Below are positions 45,693 through 54,038 of a stretch of DNA of 64,000 nucleotides, piece by piece (the stretch's first letter is position 1; every line of letters begins with the position of its first letter). The notes beneath the pieces are model-generated. The model saw nothing but the letters and a program-made list of their open reading frames with translations, was not told the DNA's origin and searched no databases. The stretch comes from Rhizobiaceae bacterium (GTDB taxonomy: Bacteria > Pseudomonadota > Alphaproteobacteria > Rhizobiales > Rhizobiaceae): NCBI GenBank assembly GCA_029233925.1, contig JARGOX010000005.1:1-64000 (forward strand). The letters run 5' to 3'. The position numbers and the translations under genes were made by a program.

Positions 45693-47120
45693 ATGCACGA
45701 CAAGATTGATCTGCTGATTATCAATGGACTGGTGGTCACGCCGCAAGCCAGTTTCGAGGCGGCCATTGCCATTACCGATGGCAAGATCGTTGCTATCGGC
45801 GATGCGGGCTGTTTGCCGGAGGCGGAAGAGATTCTCGATGCTGCCGGCCTGGCGATCCTTCCCGGCGCCATTGATGTGCATGTGCATTTTCGCGATCCCG
45901 GTTACACGCACAAGGAGGACTGGGAAAGCGGGACGGCTGCCGCAGCCTATGGCGGGGTGACAACCGTGTTCGATATGCCCAATACCATTCCAACTGTCGC
46001 GACGCCGGATGTCCTGGCCCAAAAGCACGCGATTGCCGCAAGCAAGGCGCATGTCGACTACGGGCTTTATGCCGTTCTCGGCGAAGAATCCATCGATCAC
46101 CTGGAAGGGCTGATCGAGGCCGGAATCATCGGTTTCAAATGCTATATGGGAAACACCTTTGGGCGCATTCCATCCCCATCGACCGGCGCCATGCTCGAAT
46201 TGTTCGAGCGTGTCGCACCGACCGGCTTGCGCATCAGCCTTCATGCGGAGACCAACTCGGTCATGGAGCGCCGGGAAACCCGGCTGCGTGCCGCCGGCAA
46301 AAACGCGCCCCTGGATCATCTGGCGTCGAGGCCCGCCGTCGTGGCCATCGAGGCGGTGGAACGGGCCGCCACACTCGCCGAATGGACCGGTGCGCGCATT
46401 CACGTGTTGCACATATCGTCAAAGGACGAACTGCGCCCACTGGCGGAGGCAAAGGCGCGCGGCGTCGACGTGACCGGGGAGACCGGTCCGCATTATCTCA
46501 TGCTCTCGACCGACGACTACGCGCGTTTCAAAGGGCGGATCCGCGTCAATCCACCCGTGCGCGAACCGGACAATCAGCAACCGCTCTGGGCCGCACTTGA
46601 GAGCGGTGTAATCGACATGATCGCCACGGACCATGCGCCGCACAGTGCGGAGGAAAAGGACCGCCCGGTGATCTGGGATGTCGATTGCGGCTTTCCGGGC
46701 GTCGAAACGCAGATGCCGCTGATGTTGACCGCCGTCGCCGAAGGACGGATCAGCCTCAACCACTACGTCAAACTGTCCTCGGAAGCGCCGGCCAAAGCCT
46801 TCGGCCTCTATCCGCGCAAAGGCGCACTCTTGCCGGGGGCAGACGCGGATCTGGCAATCGTCGACCTCAACGCGGCATGGACGATCGATGATGCGGAACT
46901 GCATTCACGCTCGAAAGCATCGCCGTGGCAGGGGCGCGATGTGAAGGGCCGGGTCATCCACACAATCGTGCGTGGCCGGTTCGTGTTGCGCGACGGTTCG
47001 TTGCAGGCCGAAACGCGTGGAACGGGGCGCTCGGTTCACGCCATCCAGCAGATGCCGGCCCCCCGTCCGCGCAATGTGGACAAGACACTTGTCGCAGTCA
47101 CGCGAAATGACGGGGCATGA
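45693..47120 (+). CDS. cyclic amidohydrolase (dihydroorotase/allantoinase/hydantoinase type)
   Basis: 475 residues of the amidohydrolase superfamily. The first metal pair is in GAIDVHVHFRDPGYTHKEDW (about 56-75). The carboxylated bridging lysine is probably in IIGFKCYMGNTFG (about 150). Histidine ligands lie in SLHAETNS (about 185) and VLHISSKDEL (about 240), and the catalytic aspartate in MIATDHAPHS (about 311). HFRDPG points to the dihydroorotase I/allantoinase branch. It is not beside pyrimidine or ureide genes but in a TRAP operon with SDR and DUF3830 proteins, so it likely opens a cyclic amide or imide ring in a catabolic pathway. The exact substrate cannot be assigned. Confidence 0.88.
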   Translation: MHDKIDLLIINGLVVTPQASFEAAIAITDGKIVAIGDAGCLPEAEEILDAAGLAILPGAIDVHVHFRDPGYTHKEDWESGTAAAAYGGVTTVFDMPNTIPTVATPDVLAQKHAIAASKAHVDYGLYAVLGEESIDHLEGLIEAGIIGFKCYMGNTFGRIPSPSTGAMLELFERVAPTGLRISLHAETNSVMERRETRLRAAGKNAPLDHLASRPAVVAIEAVERAATLAEWTGARIHVLHISSKDELRPLAEAKARGVDVTGETGPHYLMLSTDDYARFKGRIRVNPPVREPDNQQPLWAALESGVIDMIATDHAPHSAEEKDRPVIWDVDCGFPGVETQMPLMLTAVAEGRISLNHYVKLSSEAPAKAFGLYPRKGALLPGADADLAIVDLNAAWTIDDAELHSRSKASPWQGRDVKGRVIHTIVRGRFVLRDGSLQAETRGTGRSVHAIQQMPAPRPRNVDKTLVAVTRNDGA

Positions 47121-47181
47121 CCACCGGCACCCGCAAGAACGACCATCTATAGCCATTTCAACCACTAGAGGAGACCCGAAC

Positions 47182-47598
47182 ATGTCCACAGCCCTGAAGA
47201 TCAAAGCAGGTCCATTCACTTTTGACGCCCGGCTCGAAGAGGAGGCTGCGCCGAAGACCTGCGCCGCCTTCCGGAAGGCGATGCCCTATTCCGGCCAGAT
47301 CGTTCATGTCCGCTGGAGCGGTGAGGGCGTCTGGATTCCGCTCGGAGACACCGACTTCGGTGTATCCCATGAGAACCACACCAGCCACCCGGCGCCGGGC
47401 CACATTATTCTTTATCCGGGCGGCATCAGCGAAACCGAGATCCTTCTGGCCTATGGCGGCGTCGATTTTTCCAGCAAGATGGGCCAACTCGCCGGCAACC
47501 ATTTCATCACTTTGACGTCTGGTCTGGAGAACCTCATGGCCCTTGGCAATGCCGTTCTGTGGAAAGGCGCCCACGACATCAGCTTCGAATTCGCCTGA
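47182..47598 (+). CDS. DUF3830 family protein (cyclophilin-like fold)
   Basis: 138 residues from the ATG at 47182, with GAGGAGA upstream. The sequence AAPKTCAAFRKAMPYSGQI, WSGEGVWIPLGD and ENHTSHPAPGHIILYPGGIS fits DUF3830, a cyclophilin-like beta-barrel of unknown activity. In other bacteria such genes are often found with cyclic-amide hydrolases and transporters, as here. It may be an isomerase or ring-opening accessory enzyme. It closes the operon; no clear terminator follows. Confidence 0.8.
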   Translation: MSTALKIKAGPFTFDARLEEEAAPKTCAAFRKAMPYSGQIVHVRWSGEGVWIPLGDTDFGVSHENHTSHPAPGHIILYPGGISETEILLAYGGVDFSSKMGQLAGNHFITLTSGLENLMALGNAVLWKGAHDISFEFA

Positions 47599-47780
47599 CC
47601 GGATGGCAATAGGCCCGCGCCGTTTAATTCGAACGCAATCCATTGCGGCTCCAGCAGGGCGCGGGGGACGCCCGTCTGCGAGTGCAGATGCAATCGGACG
47701 TCATTGGGCATTGGGATCGCGGCACCCGCAAAGGACGGACGGGGGCTTTGGCTGACGCCGCTCTCGCCGACGCATTGATT

Positions 47781-47867
47781 GCCCGGATGGCGGAATTGGC
47801 AGAGGCACCAACAACAGGTGCTGGTGGCCGCAAGGTCGTCGAGATTCGGGTTCGCTTCTGTGCACCC
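47781..47867 (+). pseudogene. decayed copy of tRNA-Leu (CAG)
   Basis: These 87 bases align end to end with the intact tRNA-Leu at 18760-18846, including GATGGCGGAATTGG, CAGGTGCTGGTGGCCGCAAG and a CAG at the anticodon position. Mismatches break the T-stem (CGAGA/TCGCT-like) and weaken the acceptor and anticodon stems. The encoded CCA is altered to CCC. The 17 bases in front (GCCGACGCATTGATT) are also identical to those before the real gene. It is a diverged duplicate of the locus, not an att-site fragment. Confidence 0.85.
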
Positions 47868-47884
47868 AATGGCCTTTCAGTCAG

Positions 47885-48010
47885 GTCCGGGATTTCCGAG
47901 ATATGCATATGCTGACCGCCAAGGTGCAGGGCGCTGTTGCCTACCGGCAAGAGCAATGAACCGACCTGATTTAACCGCCTTTTTTGAAGGTTGTGCTGGG
48001 GCATGCGCTG
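47885..48010 (+). repeat. tRNA-Leu downstream sequence, copy B
   Basis: The segment after the decayed tRNA aligns with 39405-39530 in the same orientation (CTGTTGCC, CCGGCAAGAGCAA, CTGATTTAACCGCC, TTGAAGGTTGTGCTGG). Copy B keeps tRNA and flank together, which shows what the interrupted locus at 18.8/39.4 kb looked like before the island arrived. Confidence 0.65.
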
Positions 48011-48063
48011 CGGCGCTGAGTCCAATTCATCATAGATTTCGTGACTACCAATGTTGGAGGTGA

Positions 48064-49020
48064 TCATATTCCGTCGATCATTATCGCCGCCTCAATGGCG
48101 GACATGATCTCCTCAAATGGCGGCTGGGACTTGTAATACAATGATCGCGTTGAAGCGAAGGCGCGATCATAGGCTGCGCGTGTCTGCGCATCGCTCAGCA
48201 GGAAGGCTTCGTTGCTTGCAAGGACAGGATTGTCCGCACCGCGAAAACGCCTTTTCTTGTGTGCTGAATACGCCGGTTTGCCGATGAACTCCAGCACCTC
48301 GGGCACCTGTAAAAGTCGATACACATCATAATAATGGCGCATGAAATTGGCGGGAAAACCGCCTTCTTCCTGCTGCTTGCGGTACTTGGTCGAGATGGTC
48401 TGAAGTTTTTCAACGAAGGTGTAGCCAGGATGATAGCAGGCAACATCAATGGCGCGGTTATCGATCAGTTCGACACCGCTCTGAACAGCAAGATCATATG
48501 CCCAGGATGAAATCGTATAGGGCGCGTTGGGTGATATATCGTCAAACCCGATTTCAAGTAGGATGCCGTCTTTCAGCCCTGAAAGCGAACCGGCCTGCGC
48601 GCCATAACGCAGGCGGATGCCGCCGCTGCGATAATAAACGGTGTCATCGAATTCGTCGTCACGTTCAATCTCTCCCAGGCCCTCAATCGAGATTTCATGA
48701 GCAAGCCAGTCATAGAAGTCACGACGGCTTTTAACATGGGCTGCCTTTTGATGCCTGGGATTGGTGGCAACGCCCCTATCTTTGGGCGGCTCGATGCGGA
48801 TATCAATATCTTCGGAAAACCGGTCGATAATCCCGAACCCTTTGGATAGCGATGTCCCACCCTTGAGTTCAAAAGACAGGCCCATCTTCTGCAAGCCATA
48901 GAGGCAATGCATGATCCAATAGTCTTTTTCGACAAGAACGGGATTGATCGAAAGATCGTCGCCAACGATACGGATCAGGTCCGGGAAATCTTTGCGTTGG
49001 TGGAGATAGGCATCAGGCAT
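48064..49020 (-). CDS. AbiEii/AbiGii-type nucleotidyltransferase toxin
   Basis: 318 residues of the AbiEii/AbiGii nucleotidyltransferase family (PF08843). Motif I is LKGGTSLSKGFGIIDRFSED (about 52-71) with the metal pair in DIDIRIE. A further acidic segment, LEIGFDD, is near 150. AbiEii-like toxins add nucleotides to tRNA or other targets and block growth until neutralised. A GTP-binding preference is known for the family but cannot be seen here. It overlaps the antitoxin gene by 8 bp, antitoxin first, the normal order. Confidence 0.87.
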   Translation of the reverse strand: MPDAYLHQRKDFPDLIRIVGDDLSINPVLVEKDYWIMHCLYGLQKMGLSFELKGGTSLSKGFGIIDRFSEDIDIRIEPPKDRGVATNPRHQKAAHVKSRRDFYDWLAHEISIEGLGEIERDDEFDDTVYYRSGGIRLRYGAQAGSLSGLKDGILLEIGFDDISPNAPYTISSWAYDLAVQSGVELIDNRAIDVACYHPGYTFVEKLQTISTKYRKQQEEGGFPANFMRHYYDVYRLLQVPEVLEFIGKPAYSAHKKRRFRGADNPVLASNEAFLLSDAQTRAAYDRAFASTRSLYYKSQPPFEEIMSAIEAAIMIDGI

Positions 49021-49606
49021 GCGCCATCATACCGTCTGCCAAAAGTGGCTCAAAGAACTTCCGGGATTTTAATCCACCATACGCCTGAACAGCTCGGGCG
49101 AGCGCCTTGGGATCAATCCGCCGCGCCTTTTTTTTCACGCCCTCTTCGATGGCAGATTTGCGTTCTGCGAGTCGGTCGAGATTATCGATCAGATCCACGA
49201 GCAAAAAAGCCTCGGTGAGCTTTGAGGGGAAGTGTGGTTTTATCCGAAAATCATATTCGCGCTTGCCGAGTTTGAAGCGGCCATGACGCTTGTGATTATA
49301 GACAATTGTCTCGTTGTAGAGCTGCGTCGAGCCGACACCCAAGGCGTTATAGGCATTCGGCGTGGTCAGCAAAAAGCGGTGATCTTTCAGAAACGCTTCG
49401 ACCAGCTTCTCGTCGTCAGCAGGCACTGCCCCAAAGCGTGAGCGCTTTGGATAGGCATAAATGCCCCCTGCCAGCTTCGTGAGAGTCCCATCTTCCACAA
49501 GCTGCTTCAGATGCCGATCAACGGCACTTGACCACGCCAGAAGATCGGCTCGGCGATAGACCTGCCCTGGGCGGAGATGTTTTTTCAGTTCGCTCAATGC
49601 GTTCAT
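49013..49606 (-). CDS. AbiEi-like antitoxin (DUF6088 family)
   Basis: 197 residues. The N-terminal winged helix (about 10-55; YRRADLLAWSSAVDRHLKQLVEDG, cited as AVDRHLKQLVEDGTLTKLA) is followed by GIYAYPKRSRFGAVPADD and a C-terminal domain with LTEAFLLVDLIDNLDRL. This is the DUF6088 version of AbiEi antitoxins, which repress the operon and counter the nucleotidyltransferase without forming a stable complex (type IV). The AT-rich region upstream contains TTTGCAAGAATTTTC and ATTTCATGCAAATAG, which may form the operator. Confidence 0.85.
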   Translation of the reverse strand: MNALSELKKHLRPGQVYRRADLLAWSSAVDRHLKQLVEDGTLTKLAGGIYAYPKRSRFGAVPADDEKLVEAFLKDHRFLLTTPNAYNALGVGSTQLYNETIVYNHKRHGRFKLGKREYDFRIKPHFPSKLTEAFLLVDLIDNLDRLAERKSAIEEGVKKKARRIDPKALARAVQAYGGLKSRKFFEPLLADGMMAHA

Positions 49607-50210
49607 ATTTCTCCCATACCCGAATTGAACGAAATTTGCAAGAATTTTCTTTTATATTTCATGCAAATAGGCTACAAATAACGCGCTTGGTAGATCGTAT
49701 CAAGAGATCAATAAGGCTGAGAAAAGCGTGTTTTCAACATGCGCCAAGGATTGGTCGATGGGTGCAGGGAGTGCCAACAGCTCCCTGCTTTCTGTCCAGC
49801 GGCAAGACGCGTGGCCATGGGGGTTTCAGGGAGTCTGGAAACTCCCTCGAAAGGCGATCAATCAGCAAGGCGATTGCTATAGCGGTGACAGTGCATCAAG
49901 ACCCCTTCGAGAAGATTTCCTGCATGCCAAAGCATGCTTCACCCCGAAAGTCTCTCATATCGTCCCCATTGATCAATTCACCTTCGCAAAACAGAATCCA
50001 TGGATCGCATGATCAACAATGCGGCCCGACCATTCCCGCCGGAAAAACCAGAATATCGACTGGAAAACACCAGGTGCAGATCGTTGCACGCACAAAAAGG
50101 GATTGAGTAAAGCGTCACCGTAATTTGCGAAGCGGTTCAGTCACCATTGCCAGAAGTTGGATAACATTGCACAATAACGTCATAGTTGCGTAATTCACAG
50201 AGATGTTGGA
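49607..50210. other. gene-poor region with decayed sequence
   Basis: No supported gene lies in these 604 bp. The left 80 bp should hold the AbiE promoter. GGGAGTGCCAACAGCTCCC near 49769 and GGGAGTCTGGAAACTCCC near 49829 are two short hairpins. At 50099-50124 lies a copy of the AAAGCGTCACCGTAAT repeat also found at 53873. Confidence 0.45.
50099..50124 (+). repeat. 26-bp repeat (IS-end-like), copy 1
   Basis: GGGATTGAGTAAAGCGTCAC and the next six bases (CGTAAT) match the repeat at 53873-53898 at 23 of 26 positions. Both are preceded by AAAAA. A reverse-complement copy lies at 53134-53159. It may be a solitary transposon end. Confidence 0.5.
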
Positions 50211-50717
50211 ATGGGAAAATCAAAAAAATACGATTTCGAGTTTTGGTTCCTCACGGTAAACGCTGCGATTCCGCTCCTATTTATATGTGGGGGCCTATTT
50301 CTCTCTTCCTGGAAAAAGGATAAAATAACAAATATAAGCGACTATACGCCTCAAACTAGAGTTTTATTTGAACTTCTGAATAATATGCCAATTTTTTGCA
50401 TCGGTTATGTTTTCGGAATACTTGGTGGATTGTTACGAGGTTCTCTAAGACTACAAAAAGAACCTGGCGCAATTGAACCCAAAGTCCTCATTCTATCTGT
50501 TACATCTGGTGGTGTGATCGGGGCGGTAGCAACGCTAATCATGCAGAGCAACATCTTTAGAGCAATTTTGCTTCCTGACAATATACCTCTCACTGATGTT
50601 CAGTTTTCATTTTTTGGAATCAGTCTTGTGGCTTTTTTTGTCGCATTCTATTTTTCTGAGTTTGCTGAAAGAGCCAAAAAAACTCTATTCAAAGACGACG
50701 TTGCGAGCGATGATTAG
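50211..50717 (+). CDS. membrane protein of unknown function
   Basis: 168 residues with four predicted helices (about 12-33, 55-75, 95-113 and 128-148). The N- and C-termini are short and charged (MGKSKKYDFEFW; ERAKKTLFKDDVASDD). No family recognised. The gene is clearly more AT-rich than the core genes, which suggests recent transfer. It stands alone between the AbiE pair and a HEAT-like protein. Confidence 0.5.
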   Translation: MGKSKKYDFEFWFLTVNAAIPLLFICGGLFLSSWKKDKITNISDYTPQTRVLFELLNNMPIFCIGYVFGILGGLLRGSLRLQKEPGAIEPKVLILSVTSGGVIGAVATLIMQSNIFRAILLPDNIPLTDVQFSFFGISLVAFFVAFYFSEFAERAKKTLFKDDVASDD

Positions 50718-51658
50718 TCTGAAATTAGTTTTTGCTACTGATGGGCGCTGCAAAGCATAAGTTCAAGTTCTCTTCGTTAACCCTCATTGGATCAGCTTCA
50801 ATTCGAATTGTGACGCTCCGAGTATTTCTTATGAACAAGTCGGCTTCCAGAATTTTTCACGGAGGCTGATGCTAGCGATACTCACCAAAAAGCGACCAAG
50901 GACAGAGCTGGTGGGTTATCACCCACATGCTACGATAGGACCTCATACTTCCGGAAGTTGGCAAACATGCCACGTGGCAATCAATTGAAACCGGTAAGTT
51001 TGCCGATTTCCCTGATCATTCGCATGGACACTGCGGAAAACTTGCGACCATACTGAATGTCCGAACCGGTAAACATCAACATCCGGTCAAGAGACCAATT
51101 CTTGGCTTGAAAACACAAACGTACAAACAACTGAAATGGTCAACGTATCAAAGCGCAACGTTATGGTGTCCAAGAATGTACAGCGGAGTGGCGCACCACA
51201 ACTAAAGGCATTTAGTTCAGCGTAACCGCAATTCAAAATCGGTAGGCGGCGCTTGCTACTGCCAAGCATTAAAGATCCGGCTTGAATTAGACTGCCTTTG
51301 TCGACGATCATATTGGTACATGTGAGCGTCGCTGACGTTGTCAACCGTATAAAAAAGATCTGCGATCTGTGAAACACCACGTTCAGATTGTTCGAGGTGA
51401 ATCCAAGGCTTTGGGAAGGCATCACCCTTATCGGAACGACCGCAACCAGATAAACCAGTAAAAACGACCGAGTACCACGCCAGTATTCATCGATAGGGCC
51501 CTGAACGCACAGGCGGTAACCATACAAACAGAACGCCGTCTCCGACAGGCCAGAGATGCGGCTTCGGAACTCTGCAGCGCAGTCCGTTGCATAGCCAATC
51601 CCGGAATGATAAATCTTTCTCATTGCAACAGTCACAGTGCGCATGACACTGTTTTCAA
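50718..51658. other. long non-coding or decayed region
   Basis: A 941-bp stretch with no convincing gene. On the minus strand a 185-codon frame (51087-51644, MRTVTVAMRKIYHSG) is open, but its serine- and threonine-rich, cysteine-containing composition and lack of any motif argue against it. CTGGTGGGTTATCACCCACAT near 50911 (stem TGGGT/ACCCA) is a small hairpin. The region may hold remnants of mobile DNA. Confidence 0.4.
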
Positions 51659-52519
51659 ATGTCCCCCAAAAGTATAATGAATCTTATCCTGTCTGATGGC
51701 TATCAGGGAGAGTGCTATAGTCAGGAGCTTTATGGTGCCTTTCTCCGCGGCTTTCCTTTGGAAAACCTGCGCCGGCTTCTGACAAGTGAAAATGATGCGG
51801 CGGTGCAGACGGCCGCCTATCTTGTTTATGAACTCGGCTGGCCAGTTCATCCGCTGGTGGCGGAGATTTCAGAGCTTTTGCAGCATGCAGAGCCTCAGGT
51901 CAGGTTTGATGCCGTTCATGCGCTCCGCGAATGTACAACCAAAGACGACGGCGAGGCGCTGGGAAAAGCTTTCCTGCTGCTTGATGATCCGTCTCCCTTT
52001 GTTCATCGGGGCGTTATCCAATTCATCCAATTTGCTGAAGACTGGAAGTTGCGATTTGCAGTTCATGGAGCCGCAAAGCTGCGGGGCGGATCTGTCTTCG
52101 AGACCGTAATTTCAGCCCTGATCCGCAAATCCCCGGGTATTCTTGAGAAATCCGAATTAAACAAACTGGTGGTGCACTCCGATCCCATCGTTCGGCGATT
52201 TGCGGCGGGAATGGCGATACGACCGCGCCATGTTGTTGATGAAGAATTCCTGGATATTGCTTTGGCCTGCAACGATGAAGAAGGCATTCGTGCTGTCGAT
52301 TGGGCACGTGACAAAGCACTCAAAGCCCATAACCTGCAAGCAAACCTGCACCTGCGAGAGAGACCTTCGGCACCCACTAAGGCGCAGCTTGAACTTGCTT
52401 ACGATCTGGCCAGATCGGGCAGGCGCACGATCGAAATAGCGCAATTGCTTCGTGTCGACAGCCGTGCGCTGATTGGGCCATTTTTAGCGGCGAGACAAAG
52501 CGAACATAAAAAGGCTTAG
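51659..52519 (+). CDS. HEAT-repeat-like protein
   Basis: 286 residues (ATG at 51659 or 51674). The body is built of paired helices typical of HEAT/ARM repeats: LRRLLTSENDAAVQTAAYLVYEL, PQVRFDAVHALRECT and DPIVRRFAAGMAIRP, about four to five units between 35 and 220. The C-terminus (AQLELAYDLARSGRRTIEIAQLLRV) could be a helix-turn-helix-like tail. HEAT solenoids are protein-binding scaffolds, and in this setting an immunity or regulatory role is possible but unproven. The gene has no obvious partner. Confidence 0.6.
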   Translation: MSPKSIMNLILSDGYQGECYSQELYGAFLRGFPLENLRRLLTSENDAAVQTAAYLVYELGWPVHPLVAEISELLQHAEPQVRFDAVHALRECTTKDDGEALGKAFLLLDDPSPFVHRGVIQFIQFAEDWKLRFAVHGAAKLRGGSVFETVISALIRKSPGILEKSELNKLVVHSDPIVRRFAAGMAIRPRHVVDEEFLDIALACNDEEGIRAVDWARDKALKAHNLQANLHLRERPSAPTKAQLELAYDLARSGRRTIEIAQLLRVDSRALIGPFLAARQSEHKKA

Positions 52520-52594
52520 CGCCTTTAAAATGTGGTAACGCGTTGCCAGGTTGCCAGATATTGCTTGCGACCCATAGCCCGCAAATCTCACAGA

Positions 52595-52940
52595 AGGAGG
52601 TTCTATCAGAATTCAGGATGGGGTCCGGTTCAAGCACATTGCAACTCCAATCAGATCGAATTTGAAGGCTTTGACGGCCACAAAGTTGTCGCTGCTTTTG
52701 ATGGCGGAGCGATAACCTCGGACGCCGGCGCCTTGCTGCTTCGCCATGCAGACAGGGCAATTTGCCTTGTTCGACCGGGTGGCATTCTGCTTTGTCGATC
52801 ACCGCAATCCAGTTCTCAGCGTCCATTGCGTGCACACGTTGGTTGCACAGCGCATCTCGGCAATCGCATTGGGATACGAGGACGTCGACGACCACGACAC
52901 CCTTCGCCATGATCCGGTCCTGGCGTTGTCTTCGCGCTGA
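52595..52940 (+). pseudogene. IS1380-family transposase remnant
   Basis: Two plus-strand frames together encode the N-terminal part of an IS1380 transposase. The first gives FEGFDGHKVVAAFDGGAITS and then DAGALLLRHAD. After a frameshift near 52750-52765 the second gives FALFDRVAFCFVDHRNPV and ALGYEDVDDHDTLRHDPVLA before a stop at 52940. The rest of the roughly 440-residue protein is missing. The element is dead. Confidence 0.85.
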
Positions 52941-53553
52941 AGCGAACCCGTCCGGAAGACGGGGGGTTTGAACCAAAGCGTGGATACTAAAACCCATTTT
53001 CTTCAGCTTTCCATCTGCATCATGGGAACAATCAAACGCCCGGCAGCATTTCTGTCAGCAGGTTTACAAAAGCTGGACCTGCGTTTGAACTGACAACAAT
53101 TGCCTGGGTGCAAAAAAGCGCGACTGATTTTCTATTACGGTGACGCTTCACCAAATCCCGCTATCTCTCAGGCTCTCAACCTGCTGCGTGACAACAGTTA
53201 CGCGCCCGGCAAGTTTTCCATCAGAAGAGTCAAACTGGCTGAATTGGAATTGATCTGACGAAAGTTTCGCTAGAACGAGCAAATTCAGCAATGCGTTGCC
53301 GCAATTTTTCGAGTTCCTTCAAATTGACTGCAAGTGCTTAATCCCATGTTTGCCCCTGATGGGTACACTGGGCGCGTAATGTTAAAGGCTGAACCGAGTG
53401 AGCGGCCAGGTGACCACCAACAATGTACACAAGCTAACACCCCGGCGCTTGGGTCGGCCGAGCGCCGATGACAGGGCACTTGCCCTGCGCAAGCGTTTTG
53501 CGAAGTCCTAGCCTTCAAGTGCTTCCAAATGGTGGTCCTGGGGTTTCTTAAGA
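52941..53553. other. decayed region with an orphan C-terminal fragment
   Basis: After the IS1380 relic a hairpin CCCGTC-CGGAA-GACGGG (52946-52962) resembles a terminator. At 53100-53258 (plus strand, TTG start possible) a 52-codon frame contains IFYYGDASPNPAISQALNL and YAPGKFSIRRVKLAELELI before a TGA. It looks like the true C-terminus of some protein, but I do not recognise it. No other gene is supported. Confidence 0.45.
53134..53159 (-). repeat. 26-bp repeat, inverted copy inside the orphan fragment
   Basis: The reverse complement of this stretch differs from the repeat at 53873-53898 at three positions. Here it forms part of the frame encoding YYGDASPNP. That suggests the other two copies (50099, 53873) may be fragments of the same lost gene or element. 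Confidence 0.45.
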
Positions 53554-53793
53554 ATGGTCCTTAAGGTCTGTGTGATCGGGCTTGCCATAGGCTGGTTTCT
53601 GGGGACAAGCCCTTGGCCATTGAAGACCACCCTAAGACACTACGGTGCTGCACCGAACTGTGACTTCGCCAGAATGGTTGGCCTTGCACCAGCGAGCGTG
53701 GGGCAGCCAGGATATTGGAACAGGCATGATGCCGATAATGATGGCATTGCCTGTGAACCCTATCATGGTTGGCGACTAGAAAAATTGCGGTGA
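53554..53793 (+). CDS. excalibur calcium-binding domain protein
   Basis: 79 residues. A short N-terminal hydrophobic segment (VCVIGLAIGWFLGTS) may be a signal anchor. The C-terminal 45 residues are an excalibur domain: NCDFARMVGLAPASVGQPGY followed by DADNDGIACEPY, with the conserved Cys pair and DxDxDG calcium loop. Such domains are extracellular and often attached to nucleases or surface proteins; here it stands alone. The gene lies between transposon debris and the hipBA remnant and looks intact. Confidence 0.72.
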   Translation: MVLKVCVIGLAIGWFLGTSPWPLKTTLRHYGAAPNCDFARMVGLAPASVGQPGYWNRHDADNDGIACEPYHGWRLEKLR

Positions 53794-53872
53794 TGTTTTT
53801 CTGACTCCTTCCAATTCTTTGGCTTTGAGCAGCAAAGCAGTCAGCGCACCTTTGATACCCACGAAATAAAAA

Positions 53873-53898
53873 GGGATTTAGCAAAGCGTCACCGTAAT
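53873..53898 (+). repeat. 26-bp repeat (IS-end-like), copy 2
   Basis: GGGATTTAGCAAAGCGTCAC plus CGTAAT. It lies 29 bp beyond the point where the hipA fragment stops, so it may mark the junction of the insertion or deletion that cut hipA. Confidence 0.5.
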
Positions 53899-53927
53899 CC
53901 CTCTGGAAAAGTCAGGCCAACCACAAC

Positions 53928-54038
53928 TCAAACGCCACAACAAGCGCAACCCAATAGGCCACTATCCGTCAAAAGATGTCCGACCAGGCGATTATTGAGG
54001 AAGACACGCAGCGGCGGATTTTGATGGCGGCCGGCCAT
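53928..54038 (-). pseudogene. hipA toxin N-terminal fragment
   Basis: From the ATG at 54038 the frame encodes MAGRHQNPPLRVFLNNRLVG and HLLTDSGLLG, which is the start of a HipA kinase N-terminal domain. It then reads into unrelated CACCGV and a stop at 53928. Only about 25 residues of the usual 400 or more remain and no kinase motif is present. The ATG overlaps the hipB TGA (TGATG), the typical hipBA coupling. Confidence 0.75.

Noticed and set aside
47643-47915. 90-codon frame across the decayed tRNA-Leu
   Set aside because: It matches the six-frame translation of the real tRNA gene and is not a protein gene.
51087-51644. 185-codon minus-strand frame
   Set aside because: Composition rich in Ser and Thr, no domain, no homologous look, weak start context. 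Kept only as a remark in the region entry.
53134-53898. A 765-bp transposon bounded by inverted copies of the 26-bp repeat
   Set aside because: The left copy is part of a coding-like frame and the interval contains an unrelated excalibur gene but no transposase. The arrangement is more likely scattered fragments.
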